Origin: Streptomyces sp. PCS3-D2
Lineage (GTDB): Bacteria > Actinomycetota > Actinomycetes > Streptomycetales > Streptomycetaceae
DNA length: 64,000 nt
Assembly (NCBI RefSeq): GCF_000612545.2
Contig: NZ_CP097800.1
Span: 4,402,501 to 4,466,500 of the forward strand
Direction: 5' to 3'
Part shown: positions 26,441 through 35,252 of the stretch, piece after piece
Layout of the letters: each line of letters begins with the position of its first letter
How positions within the stretch are numbered: the first letter of the stretch is position 1
Notes under the pieces: generated by a model
What the model saw: the letters and a program-made list of their open reading frames with translations, nothing else
The model's database searches: none
What the model was told of the DNA's origin: nothing
Position numbers and translations under genes: made by a program

Positions 26441-27517
26441 GTGAGGTATGCGGATGGGGGCGGGCTGACCCCTGCAGGGCGTCAACGCCGTGAATCGGTA
26501 CGGATACAGGCGGTGGGGCTGTTCGAGCAGAAGGCCAAGCCGTCGGAGGTCGCCCGGCGCTTGCGGGTGAGTCTGAAGTCGGCTTACCAATGGCACCGAC
26601 TGTGTCGCGACGGCGGGGCTGCGGCACTGGTCTCGTGTGGTCCGAGTGGTCCGCGGTGCCGGCTGTCGCTGTACTGCCTCGAGAAGCTGACAAGGTTCCT
26701 GGAGGAAGGTCCGGCGGCGCACGGCTGGGTGGAGGACCAGGTGTGGACCGCGTCGAGGGTGGCCACGCTGATCGGCCGGAAGTTCCACGTCTCCTACAGC
26801 GTCTCGGGTGCCACCCGGTTGATGCACCGGCTCGGCTTCAGCCCGCAGGTCCCCGCGCGGCGTGTCGCCGAGCGTGACGAGCAGGCCGTCATCGCATGGA
26901 AGGAGGTGACCTGGGCGGAGGTAAAAGGGCCCGGGCGGCTTGCGGGGGCTACGTCTGCTTCGAGGACGAAGCGGGCTTCACCCGACTGCCGCCCAGGGGA
27001 CTGACCTGGGGCCGGCGAGGCGGCGCCCCGGTCGTGACCGTCAGCGGGCGCCGCTCGGGACGGCTGTCGGTGGCCGGGGTGATCGCGATGCGGCCAGGTT
27101 CCCGGACCCGGCTGTGCCACCGGCTGCGGACCCACCCCGCGGGCATGGGCAAGCGCCGCAGCATGGACGAGCGGGACTTCATCGCGCTGGTCGACGGCGT
27201 TCATCAGCTGGTCAGGGCGCCGATCGTGCGTCTGGGACCGGCTGAACACCCATGTCTCGCGCAAGATGCGGGACCTCGTCGCCGAGCGGGCGTGGCTGAC
27301 AGTGTTCCTGCTGCCCGCCTACGCGTCCGACCTGAACCCAGTCGAAGGCGTCTGGGCGCACGTCAAGCGCAGCCTGGCCAACCTCGCCGTCATGGCCCTT
27401 GACCGACTCGAAACCCTCGTCCGCAACCGTCTCAAACGGCTTCAATACCGGCCGGACACCCTCGACGGCTTCATAGGAGGCACCGGCCTGACTCTCGACG
27501 CCCTGGCATCACCTTGA
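26441..27517 (+). pseudogene. IS630-family transposase with two frameshifts
   Basis: The three frames together give a complete IS630-type transposase of ~355 residues. The first part has a helix-turn-helix (KPSEVARRLRVSLKSAYQW) and a winged-helix region (HGWVEDQVWTASRVATLIG). After a shift near 26935 comes the first catalytic Asp region (CFEDEAGF). A second shift near 27230 leads to DRLNTH and the DLNPVEGVWAHVKRSLANLA motif with the final Glu. Neither shift has a slippery sequence like those used for programmed frameshifting, so inactivation is more likely. I could not define convincing terminal inverted repeats. Confidence 0.85.
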
Positions 27518-27529
27518 CAAGTCGAAGCT

Positions 27530-27880
27530 GACGTTGTCGAGATCACCGCGCCGGCGGGGCTGCTGATGTCTGGTCATCTGCGGCTGCGCGCCTTCGCCTC
27601 CACGATCAAGGACGTCGGAACTGACGAGGTCACCGCCCGCTCCCAGGCCCTGCGGCCCGACATCGGGGCCGCCGGCCTCCCCTTCCTCCACCGGTTCGTG
27701 GAACTCGCCCTCGCCTTCCACCACGCCGTCCGCGGCGAGGACCAGGACCGAGCCGCCGCCATCGGCCGTCTCCGGGCGCTCACCGCCAACGGTGACTTCG
27801 CCTACTTCACTGACATCGCGCACCTCATGGCCGGTTTTTCCCTGTCCGCCTGCTGCACCGAGCGGCGCGTCACGAGACAG
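27530..27880 (+). pseudogene. Fragment of an unidentified helical protein
   Basis: An open frame (ITAPAGLLMSGHLRLRAFA, DIGAAGLPFLHRFVELALA, RAAAIGRLRALTANGDFAYF, DIAHLMAGFSL) with strong helical, TPR-like character begins right after the IS630-like element, without a good start. It loses protein character after about 27860. It looks like a piece of a larger gene with both ends lost. I do not recognise the parent. The rest of the gap to 28049 shows nothing. Confidence 0.4.
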
Positions 27881-28049
27881 GGCGAACGTTGCCTGAGGCG
27901 GCACGAGTTCGCCACGGCGCGCGACCGGCTCGGCGGGGCAATGGCCCTCGGGCACCGCCACCGCACGGGCTCGCACTCTTCCGTCAGGCCGGTCATCGTG
28001 CCGGCGTCAGCGGGCGTTCGTGGACGACGACTGCCCCGCTGAGCCGGTC

Positions 28050-28637
28050 CTACGCCTCGCAGCCGTATTTCTCGGCGAGCTTGGTGGCGGCTTCCCGCAC
28101 CACGGCCGCATTGTTGCGGATCTCGGGGGCGTCCGGGTCGACGAGGTCCTTCTCCTTCTCTTCCCCCTTTTTCGAGGGCGCCATGAGCGTCACCGTGATG
28201 TTCGGCGCCGTCGAGCCCATGCGTGCGGCACAGCCGGCGGGCAGGTTGGCCTCGGCCTTGTCGAAAAGCGCCCAGCCGGTGAAGCCGGGGCCGAGGGGGA
28301 CGGAGTCCTTGGGCTGGTAGTGGGGGTCGTTCTGGTTGTCTTCGATGATCAGGGTGTAGACCCCTCGGGGGTAGTCGCTGTCAGCGTTGGCGCGCAGCAC
28401 CTGGCACCCTTTGAACACCGCGTGATCGGTGCTCTTGCCCTTGCTTTCCCACTCCTCCGCGCTGACCTCGCCACCCTTCCCGTCATCGATCAGTTCCGCA
28501 GCCTGCCGGCTGAGCGCCCCATGGCACAGTGTCTGCGGCAGCGGCGGCTTCTCGTCTTCAGGCCAGAAGCTCGCCGTCACGACGGCCACCCCGGCGGCGC
28601 CGAGCACGACGGTCAGCGGCAGCCACTTCCTCTCCAT
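28050..28637 (-). CDS. Membrane-anchored extracellular protein downstream of the DUF6571-like gene
   Basis: 195 aa. An N-terminal anchor (WLPLTVVLGAAGVAVVTASF) is followed by an exported domain with four cysteines (TLCHGALS, FKGCQVLR, PAGCAARMG, YGCEA), probably in disulfides. An acidic, Lys-rich stretch lies near 160-170. The start is two bases after the stop of the preceding gene, so the two form an operon. I do not recognise the family. By analogy with the lipoprotein that ends the WXG-like operon at 18616-21066, it may be the surface partner of the gene before it. Confidence 0.75.
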   Translation of the reverse strand: MERKWLPLTVVLGAAGVAVVTASFWPEDEKPPLPQTLCHGALSRQAAELIDDGKGGEVSAEEWESKGKSTDHAVFKGCQVLRANADSDYPRGVYTLIIEDNQNDPHYQPKDSVPLGPGFTGWALFDKAEANLPAGCAARMGSTAPNITVTLMAPSKKGEEKEKDLVDPDAPEIRNNAAVVREAATKLAEKYGCEA

Positions 28638-28639
28638 GT

Positions 28640-29335
28640 CTACGGCTGTCCCATCTTCTTCTGGGCGTCCTCGATGCCCTGCTGGTACCAGTTCTCGGCA
28701 GTCGTCTGGAGACCGTCCTCGTACTCGCCCGGGCTCGCGTCCAGCTCCTCCTCCGTGAGGCCCTTCTCGGTTGCCGTTTTCCGCATCATGGCGTCCATCT
28801 GCTTCTCACCGTTCTTGAAGTGGTTGACCATGTTCTTACGAGTTTCCTCGTCGACCTTGGCGTTGAGCTCGTTCATGTACCCGGCCGTGCCGGCGTCGAC
28901 CGTGCGCTGGAGCGCGTCGCCGACGACGGGGATGGCCGTCAGGGGTGCGCCGATGGCGTGGTAGTTCATCCTCTGGTTCCAGGCATTGGTGTCCTTCTCC
29001 GCCTGACCGAGGTCATAGATGACGTCACCGCACACGCCGTCGAAGTGGCCGAGCACCGAAGCGGACTGCTTGATCCAGGCGCGAAGCTCGGGGTCCTCCT
29101 TACGGAAGGATTCCGGTGGGAAGCCGCTCATCCCCTCGGCGATCACCACGCTCTGCGAGTGGTGCATGACACCGAACGCCTTGGGGTCCTCGGCGACGCC
29201 GCGCATGAGGCGGGTGAGGTCGCCCCGCTCGACCGTGAGGTTGTTGAAGTCGGTCGGCCCGTCCATCTTCTTGCCGAGGATCTGGTGCACGTCAGAGGCG
29301 TAGTCGCCGATCATGTTGCCCATGCTCGTGCGCAT
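28640..29335 (-). pseudogene. DUF6571-like protein, N-terminally truncated
   Basis: The frame is open from 29530, but protein-like sequence begins only near the Met at 29335 (SMGNMIGDYASDVHQILG). From there ~230 residues of helical protein follow: DDUF-like segments RLMRGVAEDPKAFGVMHHSQ, YDLGQAEKDTNAWNQRMNYH, AIPVVGDALQRTVDAGTAGY, ENWYQQGIEDAQKKMG. This resembles the C-terminal third of the large Streptomyces DUF6571 family, which is associated with WXG-type secretion. The rest of the gene is replaced by the repeated small-protein gene at 29345, just past the junction. The surviving part may still be translated but is unlikely to be functional alone. Confidence 0.6.
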
Positions 29336-29344
29336 GGCGACCGC

Positions 29345-29705
29345 ATGACCACTCCCGTTCCCGCGTCCGTCGAAGGCCTGCTGCTGACGGCCGACCGTCT
29401 CCTCGACGGCGAACTCGCCGACGCCACCACCGCCGGCCGGCACCGCGCTGCGGACCCCACTGGAGCTCCGCGTCGAGCAGGTGCTGGACGCGGCGACGCC
29501 CGGCCTGTCCCGCACCACCGGGCGTGCCAAGCTGCTCCTGCTGCACTTCGTCGCGCCGGCCGGAACGGCCCGGCGGGCGAAGGCCCTTTGGTCCCAGCTG
29601 AGTCTGGGATGCCACTACCACCTGTACGAGCTCGGCCCCACGTACGACCAGGTGCGGGTCTGGCGGGCCGAGGTCGGCGGTCTCGTCCGGGAACTCAGCA
29701 ACTGA
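29345..29705 (+). pseudogene. Small protein, copy 2, with a frameshift
   Basis: ATG at 29345 opens MTTPVPASVEGLLLTADRLL then DGELADATTAG. A one-base insertion near 29437 (GCCGGCCGGCACC) then shifts the frame. Restoring it gives TALRTPLELRVEQVLDAATP and the same tail as the fragment at 221-428 ([20 protein letters not shown]). The intact protein would have been ~119 aa, soluble and mostly helical, of unknown family. Homology with copy 1 continues ~20 bases past the stop and then ends sharply. Confidence 0.7.
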
Positions 29706-29797
29706 CCGTTCGTCATCGTGCGGTTTCTGATGGTTGTTTCACGGGGTACGGGCGCATGCCCGTGGCGGTGTCCCCCGGCACCGCAGGGAGGACGCAC

Positions 29798-30304
29798 ATG
29801 AGCACCACCACTCGGGACGAGATTCTCGCCGGCGAGCAGCGGGCGGTGGACCACGCGTACGACTGCTACACCACGAAACTGGCCGAACTGAGCGGCACCT
29901 CGGCGGCCACCGCCTCGGCGAGCGGCAAGGACGGGATCGCCAACCGGGCCGAAGCGGTGGCGCGGGCCGAGGCATACGGGGGACTGGGCGACGAGGCGCT
30001 GGTCTTCTCCAGCGTCGACGCCCCGGAGGACCCGGGCGGAGAGCCCCGACCGTGGTACATCGGGCGCCGTGGGGTGAAGAACAGCGACAACGATCCGGTT
30101 GTCCTGCTGTGGACCAGCCCCCAGGCGCAGACCTCCGGCGGGCCTGTGTGGAGGCCCCGACAGGCCCGCGGCGCGGAGGGGGAGCGGGCGAGGAGGCATC
30201 GGGGATCCCGTGGCCCGGAACGGTCCTTGTCGGCCGCAGACCTCTGGGCACGAGGAGTCGCTCGGCGGGAGCATAGGCTTGGCCCGGGTGTTCGTCCGTC
30301 GTGA
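29798..30304 (+). pseudogene. HelD/HelR-like RNA polymerase helicase, N-terminal fragment
   Basis: ATG 29798 opens ~105 residues that match the N terminus of the UvrD-related HelD/HelR ATPases: a coiled-coil start (ILAGEQRAVDHAYDCYTTKL), EALVFSSVDAPED, PWYIGRRGVKNSDNDPVVLL and WTSPQAQ. These proteins bind RNA polymerase, clear stalled complexes and in actinobacteria can give rifampicin tolerance. After WTSPQAQ the match ends and ~55 residues of low-complexity Arg/Gly sequence run to a stop. The whole helicase body is missing, so this is a truncated copy. Confidence 0.65.
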
Positions 30305-30603
30305 CGAGAGGCGAAGCCCGGTCCCGTGCCGCGGTCCTGCACCGCACGGGGCGTCGAGAACCAGTCGAGGACCACCGGCACGTGCCGAAGGCCTTCAGAA
30401 GGGTGCAGGTCATGTTTCACCAAGGCCCGGCCGCCGTCGGCGCATCGGCGCGTCGCAGGGGTGACGACCTCACCTGCGGCGGCGGTGTGCCGGGGCGCGG
30501 CGACGCATGGTCCACCGGGGCGGTGGACTGGGTTCCGGCGGAGGCCGGCCCGACCGTCTGCGCCGCACAGGACCTCATACCGCACGTCACCCGCGATCTG
30601 TGA
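30301..30603 (+). CDS. Hypothetical small protein coupled to the P-loop gene
   Basis: 100 aa from a GTG that overlaps the previous frame's TGA; an internal ATG at 30412 would give 63 aa. Its own TGA overlaps the GTG of the next gene (GTGA). Sequence near the end (DAWSTGAVDWVPAEAG, TVCAAQDLIPHV) looks protein-like, but the N-terminal half is Arg-rich and could be non-coding. I do not recognise it. Only the overlap supports it. Confidence 0.35.
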   Translation: MTRGEARSRAAVLHRTGRREPVEDHRHVPKAFRRVQVMFHQGPAAVGASARRRGDDLTCGGGVPGRGDAWSTGAVDWVPAEAGPTVCAAQDLIPHVTRDL

Positions 30604-31373
30604 GCACCCCCATCGCCACCCAGCACTCGGCAGAGCGGCAACCGGGCGTACAGCAGGCCGGGCACCGGACCGGTTCCGGCCGCTCGCAGGAGCGGACGGC
30701 CGCCTGCCCGTCGTGCGCGAGGGGAACGAGCGGGCCCGCGCACGACGGACGGCACGCCACCGAGCACATACACCCGCGGGGAGTCGTCGACCTGCGCGGC
30801 CATGCCGAGTCGGACATCACGCTGTCCTACCCGGGCAACGCGTTGGTCGTCGTCGCGGGACTTCCCGGCAGCGGGAAGAGCACGCTGCTGCACGCCTGGT
30901 CCTCCGCCGCCACTGTCGTCGACCCCCGCGCCACCCGCACCGCCTACGAGGCCCTGACGCCTTCCTGGCTTCCCTACGCGGTCTGCCGGCCCTGGGCCCG
31001 GCTGAGGCACATGGGGTGGATGCGCACCGAGATACGGCGGACGCATCCGCTGCTCATCCACGACTGCGGCAGCAGGGCCTGGATGCGCCGGTGGCTGGCC
31101 CACCACGCCCACCGAGCCGGCAGGCCCCTGCACATGGTGGTGCTCGATGTCGGCCCCCAGGAGGCGCTGTCGGGCCAGCGCGCCCGCCGGCGCCTGACCT
31201 CGCGCCGTGTCTTCGCCACGCACCGGCGGGGTCTGGCGAGACTCCTCGCGGGCGTCGAACACGGCGGCCTGCCGCCGAGCCTGGGCCTCGACTCCATGGT
31301 CCTGCTCGACCGTACTTCGCGTGAGCGCGCCGCCCGGGCGCAATTCGGCGGGAAGTCCACGGGGGCGGGCTGA
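30600..31373 (+). CDS. P-loop ATPase/kinase-like protein
   Basis: 257 aa from a GTG at 30600 that overlaps the preceding TGA. The first ~70 residues are disordered. Then come LSYPGNALVVVAGLPGSGKS, a clear Walker A motif near 83-91, and HPLLIHDCGSRAWM, a Walker B-like strand. Arg-rich helices follow (RARRRLTSRRVF, HRRGLARLL), which could be a lid domain as in small-molecule kinases of the AAA_33/zeta-like group. The end, LGLDSMVLLDRTSRERA, is typical of those proteins. The substrate is unknown. A very stable hairpin lies ~90 bp downstream. Confidence 0.75.
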   Translation: MSTPIATQHSAERQPGVQQAGHRTGSGRSQERTAACPSCARGTSGPAHDGRHATEHIHPRGVVDLRGHAESDITLSYPGNALVVVAGLPGSGKSTLLHAWSSAATVVDPRATRTAYEALTPSWLPYAVCRPWARLRHMGWMRTEIRRTHPLLIHDCGSRAWMRRWLAHHAHRAGRPLHMVVLDVGPQEALSGQRARRRLTSRRVFATHRRGLARLLAGVEHGGLPPSLGLDSMVLLDRTSRERAARAQFGGKSTGAG

Positions 31374-31461
31374 GACGCCGGGGCGCTCGTGAACCTCGGG
31401 CGGTGAGCACGGGGTTCCGGGGTTTGCGTCAGCCTCCGTTGTCCGTGCGCCGCTCGACGGG

Positions 31462-31506
31462 CCGTGCCCCGGGGAGCAGCCCGTGCGGTTGCTCCCCGGG
31501 GCACGG
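31462..31506. terminator. Very stable hairpin between convergent genes
   Basis: CCGTGCCCCGGGGAGCA pairs perfectly with TGCTCCCCGGGGCACGG (17 bp) around an 11-base loop. It lies between the P-loop gene (+) and the PKD gene (-) and can end transcription from both sides. It also marks the boundary between the rearranged region and the stable chromosome. Confidence 0.9.
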
Positions 31507-31547
31507 TCATGAGGCCCGGTCCGGGTCCTGGTCCCGGGCCCGGCGGA

Positions 31548-33227
31548 TCAGTCCTTCTCGTAGAGGCCGAACATGTCGACCACGAGGTGCGTGGGCTCCC
31601 AGCCGCGGTTCCAGAAGTCGATGACGCCGGTCGCCCCGGTGCTCGCCTGGACCAGGTTCGGGACGGTCTCGCCCTTCGTCCAGTTCAGGTTGGAGGAGTT
31701 GGGCGGGGTCGGCTTCTTCGCGGTCCCGTTCTCGCGCTGGGCCCAGGTGTAGGGGTCCGGGGCGACCGTGAGGTGACCGCTGCCCCGGGTGTCGGTGACC
31801 GTGGTGTTCAGGACGAACGCGGTGACCGTCGGATCGCCGTCCGCCAGCGGAAGCCAGCGGAAGTCCTGCCCCGCGACCGGGAAGTCGTACTTACGCGAGT
31901 CGTGCAGGCGCGTCGGCGTCGTCGGCAGGTAGGCGGCCTTGCTGCCGGGGCTGTAGTAGCCGACGACGTCCACGACCACGTCGGTCGGGTCCCAGGCGCC
32001 GTTGCGGATGTTGATCCTGCCGTCGGGGCCCACCGGGACGATCACCGAGTTCGCGATGGTCTGGTTGGCCTTGAAGTTCACGTTCGAGGTGTCCGGCGCC
32101 GTCTGTCCGCTCGGGTAGACGGTCAGGTGTCCCGCGCCGCGGGGGGCCGTGGCGGTGACGTTGAGGGCCACCGCGGTGACCCCGGAGGCCGGGATCGAGC
32201 CGTTGCCGGCCACCTGCAGGCCGAACGTGCTCTGTCCGGCGAGCTGGCCCCAAGTGCCCTGGCCGGTACGGCTGTCGGCGATGCGGAACGGCTCCAGCGA
32301 GGTGTAGCCCCCGGCGGTGGCGGAGCGGCTGAAGTACCCGGTGACGTCCGCGAGCAGGTCCACGTCGCCGTAGCTGCGGTTGACGAGTTCCACGTAGCCG
32401 TCCGCTCCGACCGGCACGATCGTCATGTTCGGCACGGTCTGGCCCGCGACGAAGTTGACGTTCGAGGTGGTCGGTTGCGCCGTACCCGAAGGGTAGGCCG
32501 TGATGTGTCCGGCCGAACGGGGGCTGACGACGGTGACGTTGAGCGCAACGGCGGTCGCGTCGGCCGGGATACCGCTGTTGCCGCCGACCTTCACGCGGGC
32601 CACGCCGTACGGGGCGAGCGGGCGCGAGCTGCCGCCGATGCCAGAGCGGGTGTCGAGCAGCCGGGTCGGTGCGTGCGGGGTGAACTTCGAGCCGGCGGCC
32701 TGGACGTCCACGCTGTTGGTGGCGGTCACGTTGTTGTCCTGGTCGGTCAGGGTGACCGTGACCTTGTGGTCTCCGACCTCGGCGAAGGTGTGCTCGGAGG
32801 TCAGGAGCTTCGCTCCGGTGACGTGCTCGGTGACGGTCCTGCCGTCGCCCCAGTCGATGTCGACCCGGACGGGCGCGCCGGCGGCGGTGGTGATCTGCGA
32901 GGCCAGGCTGAAGCCGTGCGCGGACGTGGCCGAGGCGCGCAGGTCGACGGCGAGCCCGGCGTTGCCCTTCGCCGCCTCTGCGGCCCCCGCGGCCTGCGAA
33001 GCGGCCGCCTTGCCCGACGCGGACGCGGTCGCGGAGGTGCGGACAGTGCGCTCCGCCGGACTGTGGAAGACGACGGACTTGGCCGCGGCGGCCTTGGCGG
33101 CATCCATCGCCGCGGCAGCGCTCCCCTGGCGCTGCGCGGGCTGCTCCGCGGCCTGGGCCGCGGTCGGTACGAAGCCGATGGCTGCCGCTACGACGGCAGC
33201 CGAAATCATGACGCGGTGACGCTGCAC
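31548..33227 (-). CDS. Secreted PKD-domain protein with three surface beta repeats
   Basis: 559 aa. A Sec signal peptide (VMISAAVVAAAIGFVPTAAQA, split as VMISAAVVAAAIG plus FVPTAAQA) ends near residue 26. An Ala-rich linker (AAAAMDAAKAAAAK) precedes a PKD domain near 85-155 (VRVDIDWGDGRTV, HTFAEVGDHKVTVTLTDQD). Three ~130-residue repeats follow, opening APTRLLDTRSGIGG, LEPFRIADSRTGQG and TPTRLHDSRKYDF. Each has ALNVTV and a V-D-V-x-G-Y-Y/F-S ending. Such repeats occur in secreted actinobacterial proteins of unknown function and are probably adhesive or glycan-binding. There is no catalytic motif, sortase signal or lipobox, so it is likely released or loosely wall-bound. Confidence 0.85.
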   Translation of the reverse strand: MQRHRVMISAAVVAAAIGFVPTAAQAAEQPAQRQGSAAAAMDAAKAAAAKSVVFHSPAERTVRTSATASASGKAAASQAAGAAEAAKGNAGLAVDLRASATSAHGFSLASQITTAAGAPVRVDIDWGDGRTVTEHVTGAKLLTSEHTFAEVGDHKVTVTLTDQDNNVTATNSVDVQAAGSKFTPHAPTRLLDTRSGIGGSSRPLAPYGVARVKVGGNSGIPADATAVALNVTVVSPRSAGHITAYPSGTAQPTTSNVNFVAGQTVPNMTIVPVGADGYVELVNRSYGDVDLLADVTGYFSRSATAGGYTSLEPFRIADSRTGQGTWGQLAGQSTFGLQVAGNGSIPASGVTAVALNVTATAPRGAGHLTVYPSGQTAPDTSNVNFKANQTIANSVIVPVGPDGRINIRNGAWDPTDVVVDVVGYYSPGSKAAYLPTTPTRLHDSRKYDFPVAGQDFRWLPLADGDPTVTAFVLNTTVTDTRGSGHLTVAPDPYTWAQRENGTAKKPTPPNSSNLNWTKGETVPNLVQASTGATGVIDFWNRGWEPTHLVVDMFGLYEKD

Positions 33228-33500
33228 CGGTCCCCCCTAGATATTGAACGAGTTCAGAAAATGAAGCGCGTTTAGGCTGCACATACCGGTCGGTCGAAGC
33301 GAACGTGTTCCCGAAGCGCGCGAACGTACTGTCGATGGGGACGGCGGGGCGGGCGTGGCGGTTGCGCCGTACGTGATCCATTTCCCTGGGCGGCGATCCG
33401 CGAAAGTCATATGAATGCGGTCGGCCGGCTGCATAGGCTGACCATCGGTCAACCCGGATCCGGGTCAGGGTCAGGGTCCATGGAACGAGGAGAAGCACTG

Positions 33501-34439
33501 ATGGTCGGGTCCCGCGTCCTTGCCCTCGGGCACTATCAGCCGGCGAAGGTGCTGACCAACGCCGATCTGGAGCAGATGGTCGACACCAGCGACGCATGGA
33601 TCCAGAGCCGGGTCGGGATCAAGACCCGCCGGGTGGCCGCCGAGGACGAGTCGGTCTCGGACATGGCGGCGAAGGCCGCCGCGAACGCCCTGGCCAACGC
33701 GGGGCTGACCGGTGAGGACATCGATTTCGTCATCGTGGCCACCTGTACGGCGCAGGACCGCTCGCCCAACACGGCGGCCCGCGTCGCGGCTGCCGTCGGC
33801 GCCAAGGCCCCAGCCGCGATCGACGTGAACACGGCCTGTTCCGGATTCCCGCACGCGATGGCGCTGGCGGACCAGAGCATCCGCACCGGCTCCGCCACGA
33901 AGGCCCTGGTCATCGGTGTGGAGAAGCTGACGGACTTCGCCGACTGGACCGACCGCACCACCTGCGTGCTGATCGGCGACGGGGCCGGCGCGGCCGTCGT
34001 CGTCGCCTCCGAGGAGTCCCGGATCAGCCCGGTCGTCTGGGGATCCGTACCCGAGATGGGGCACGCCGTGCGCATCGAGGCGCCGTCCCACACCTTCGCC
34101 CAGGAAGGGCAGTCGGTGTACCGCTGGGCCACCACCGCCCTGCCGGAGGTCGCGCTCCAGGTGTGCGAGCGGGCCGGGGTCAAGCCCGAGGACCTCGGCG
34201 GTGTCGTCCTGCACCAGGCCAACCTGCGGATCATCGAGCCGCTGGCCCGCAAGATCGGCGCGGTCAACGCGGTCATCGCCAAGGACGTCGTGGACTCCGG
34301 CAACACCTCCGCCGCCAGCATCCCGCTCGCGCTCTCCAAGCTCGTCGAGCGCGGCGAGATCGAGAAGGGGGCACCCGTACTGCTCTTCGCCTTCGGCGGC
34401 GGCCTGTCCTACGCCGGCCAGATCATCCACTGCCCATGA
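33501..34439 (+). CDS. Beta-ketoacyl-ACP synthase III (FabH-like)
   Basis: 312 aa from the ATG at 33501 with GAGGAG upstream. KAS III condenses an acyl-CoA starter with malonyl-ACP. The thiolase-fold catalytic triad is visible: Cys in DVNTACSGF (~114), His in VVLHQANLRI (~243) and Asn in DSGNTSAASIP (~273). The C-terminal FAFGGGLSYAGQ loop is typical. The family's usual length is 310-340 aa. A type II thioesterase overlaps its stop by four bases, and no acyl carrier protein, KAS II or PKS module is nearby. It is therefore a stand-alone KAS III, perhaps for a specialised acyl starter or ester-forming reaction rather than housekeeping fatty-acid synthesis. Confidence 0.93.
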   Translation: MVGSRVLALGHYQPAKVLTNADLEQMVDTSDAWIQSRVGIKTRRVAAEDESVSDMAAKAAANALANAGLTGEDIDFVIVATCTAQDRSPNTAARVAAAVGAKAPAAIDVNTACSGFPHAMALADQSIRTGSATKALVIGVEKLTDFADWTDRTTCVLIGDGAGAAVVVASEESRISPVVWGSVPEMGHAVRIEAPSHTFAQEGQSVYRWATTALPEVALQVCERAGVKPEDLGGVVLHQANLRIIEPLARKIGAVNAVIAKDVVDSGNTSAASIPLALSKLVERGEIEKGAPVLLFAFGGGLSYAGQIIHCP

Positions 34440-35209
34440 CCGGGACGGACGAGGCGACCGCGATGAAGTCCTCCTCCACCGCCCCCTGGTGGCCGCAGCT
34501 GCGGCTCCAGCCGTCCGCCGCGCCCAGGCTGCGCCTGCTGGTGTTCCCGCACTCCGGCGCCGGACCCAACACCCTCTTCCCCCTCGTCGAACCGCTGCCC
34601 GACGAGGTCGAGGTGCTCGGGCTCTCACTGCCCGGCAGGGAGCGCCGCTTCGGCGAGACTCCCGGCTGCCGTCTCGACGAGGTGCTCGACTCGGTGGCCG
34701 AGGAGGTGCTCGGCCGGGACCCGCTGCCCACCGTGGTCTTCGGCCACAGCCTCGGGGCGCTGCTCGCCGTCCGCGCCGCACAGCTCCTCGGCCCGCACTG
34801 CCGGGCCGCTGTCGTCAGCGGCCAGGCCCCCGGCCGGACCCGGCGCCGCGCCCACGCCACCAGCAGCGAGGAGGACGCCGTCCGGCTGCTGCGGGAGGGC
34901 GGCGGCACCCCGGAGTGGGTCCTGCACGACCCGGAGATGCTCGCCCACGTCACGCGCGTCCTGCGTGCCGACATCGACCTCAGCCGGGAGGCCGCCGTCG
35001 GTTTCGAGGGCGTACGGCTCGACGTGCCCCTCCACGTCATCGGGGGCACGGCCGATCCGCTGGTCCCGCACGAACCGCTGGACGGCTGGGCCGACCACAC
35101 CACCGGCCACTGCCGGGTGCGCCGTTTCGACGGCGACCACTTCTTCCTCGTCGCCGACGAACACCGCGGCGCGGTGGTGGACATCCTGCGCGAGGCCCTC
35201 GCGCACTGA
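34436..35209 (+). CDS. Type II (external) thioesterase
   Basis: 257 aa; the ATG overlaps the FabH-like TGA (ATGA), so the two are coupled. It is an alpha/beta hydrolase with all thioesterase II hallmarks: LLVFPHSGAGPNTLFPL at the N terminus, nucleophile elbow VVFGHSLGALLA with the catalytic Ser, catalytic Asp in VIGGTADPLVP, and His in FDGDHFFL. These enzymes clear wrongly loaded acyl groups from carrier proteins of PKS/NRPS or release products. No megasynthase is in the window, so its partner must be elsewhere or the KAS III itself may be involved. Confidence 0.93.
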   Translation: MTGTDEATAMKSSSTAPWWPQLRLQPSAAPRLRLLVFPHSGAGPNTLFPLVEPLPDEVEVLGLSLPGRERRFGETPGCRLDEVLDSVAEEVLGRDPLPTVVFGHSLGALLAVRAAQLLGPHCRAAVVSGQAPGRTRRRAHATSSEEDAVRLLREGGGTPEWVLHDPEMLAHVTRVLRADIDLSREAAVGFEGVRLDVPLHVIGGTADPLVPHEPLDGWADHTTGHCRVRRFDGDHFFLVADEHRGAVVDILREALAH

Positions 35210-35252
35210 ACGGTGTTCCCGGCCCCGGCAGGGCCCCGTGGGCGGACGGTGC

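Noticed and set aside
28529-30304. 591-codon + strand frame through 28.5-30.3 kb
   Set aside because: It is antisense to the DUF6571-like gene, then passes through the frameshifted small protein and the HelD fragment; only those parts are meaningful.
31464-33275. 603-codon + strand frame opposite the PKD protein
   Set aside because: Val/Arg/Gly-rich antisense shadow of a gene with a signal peptide and three repeats.
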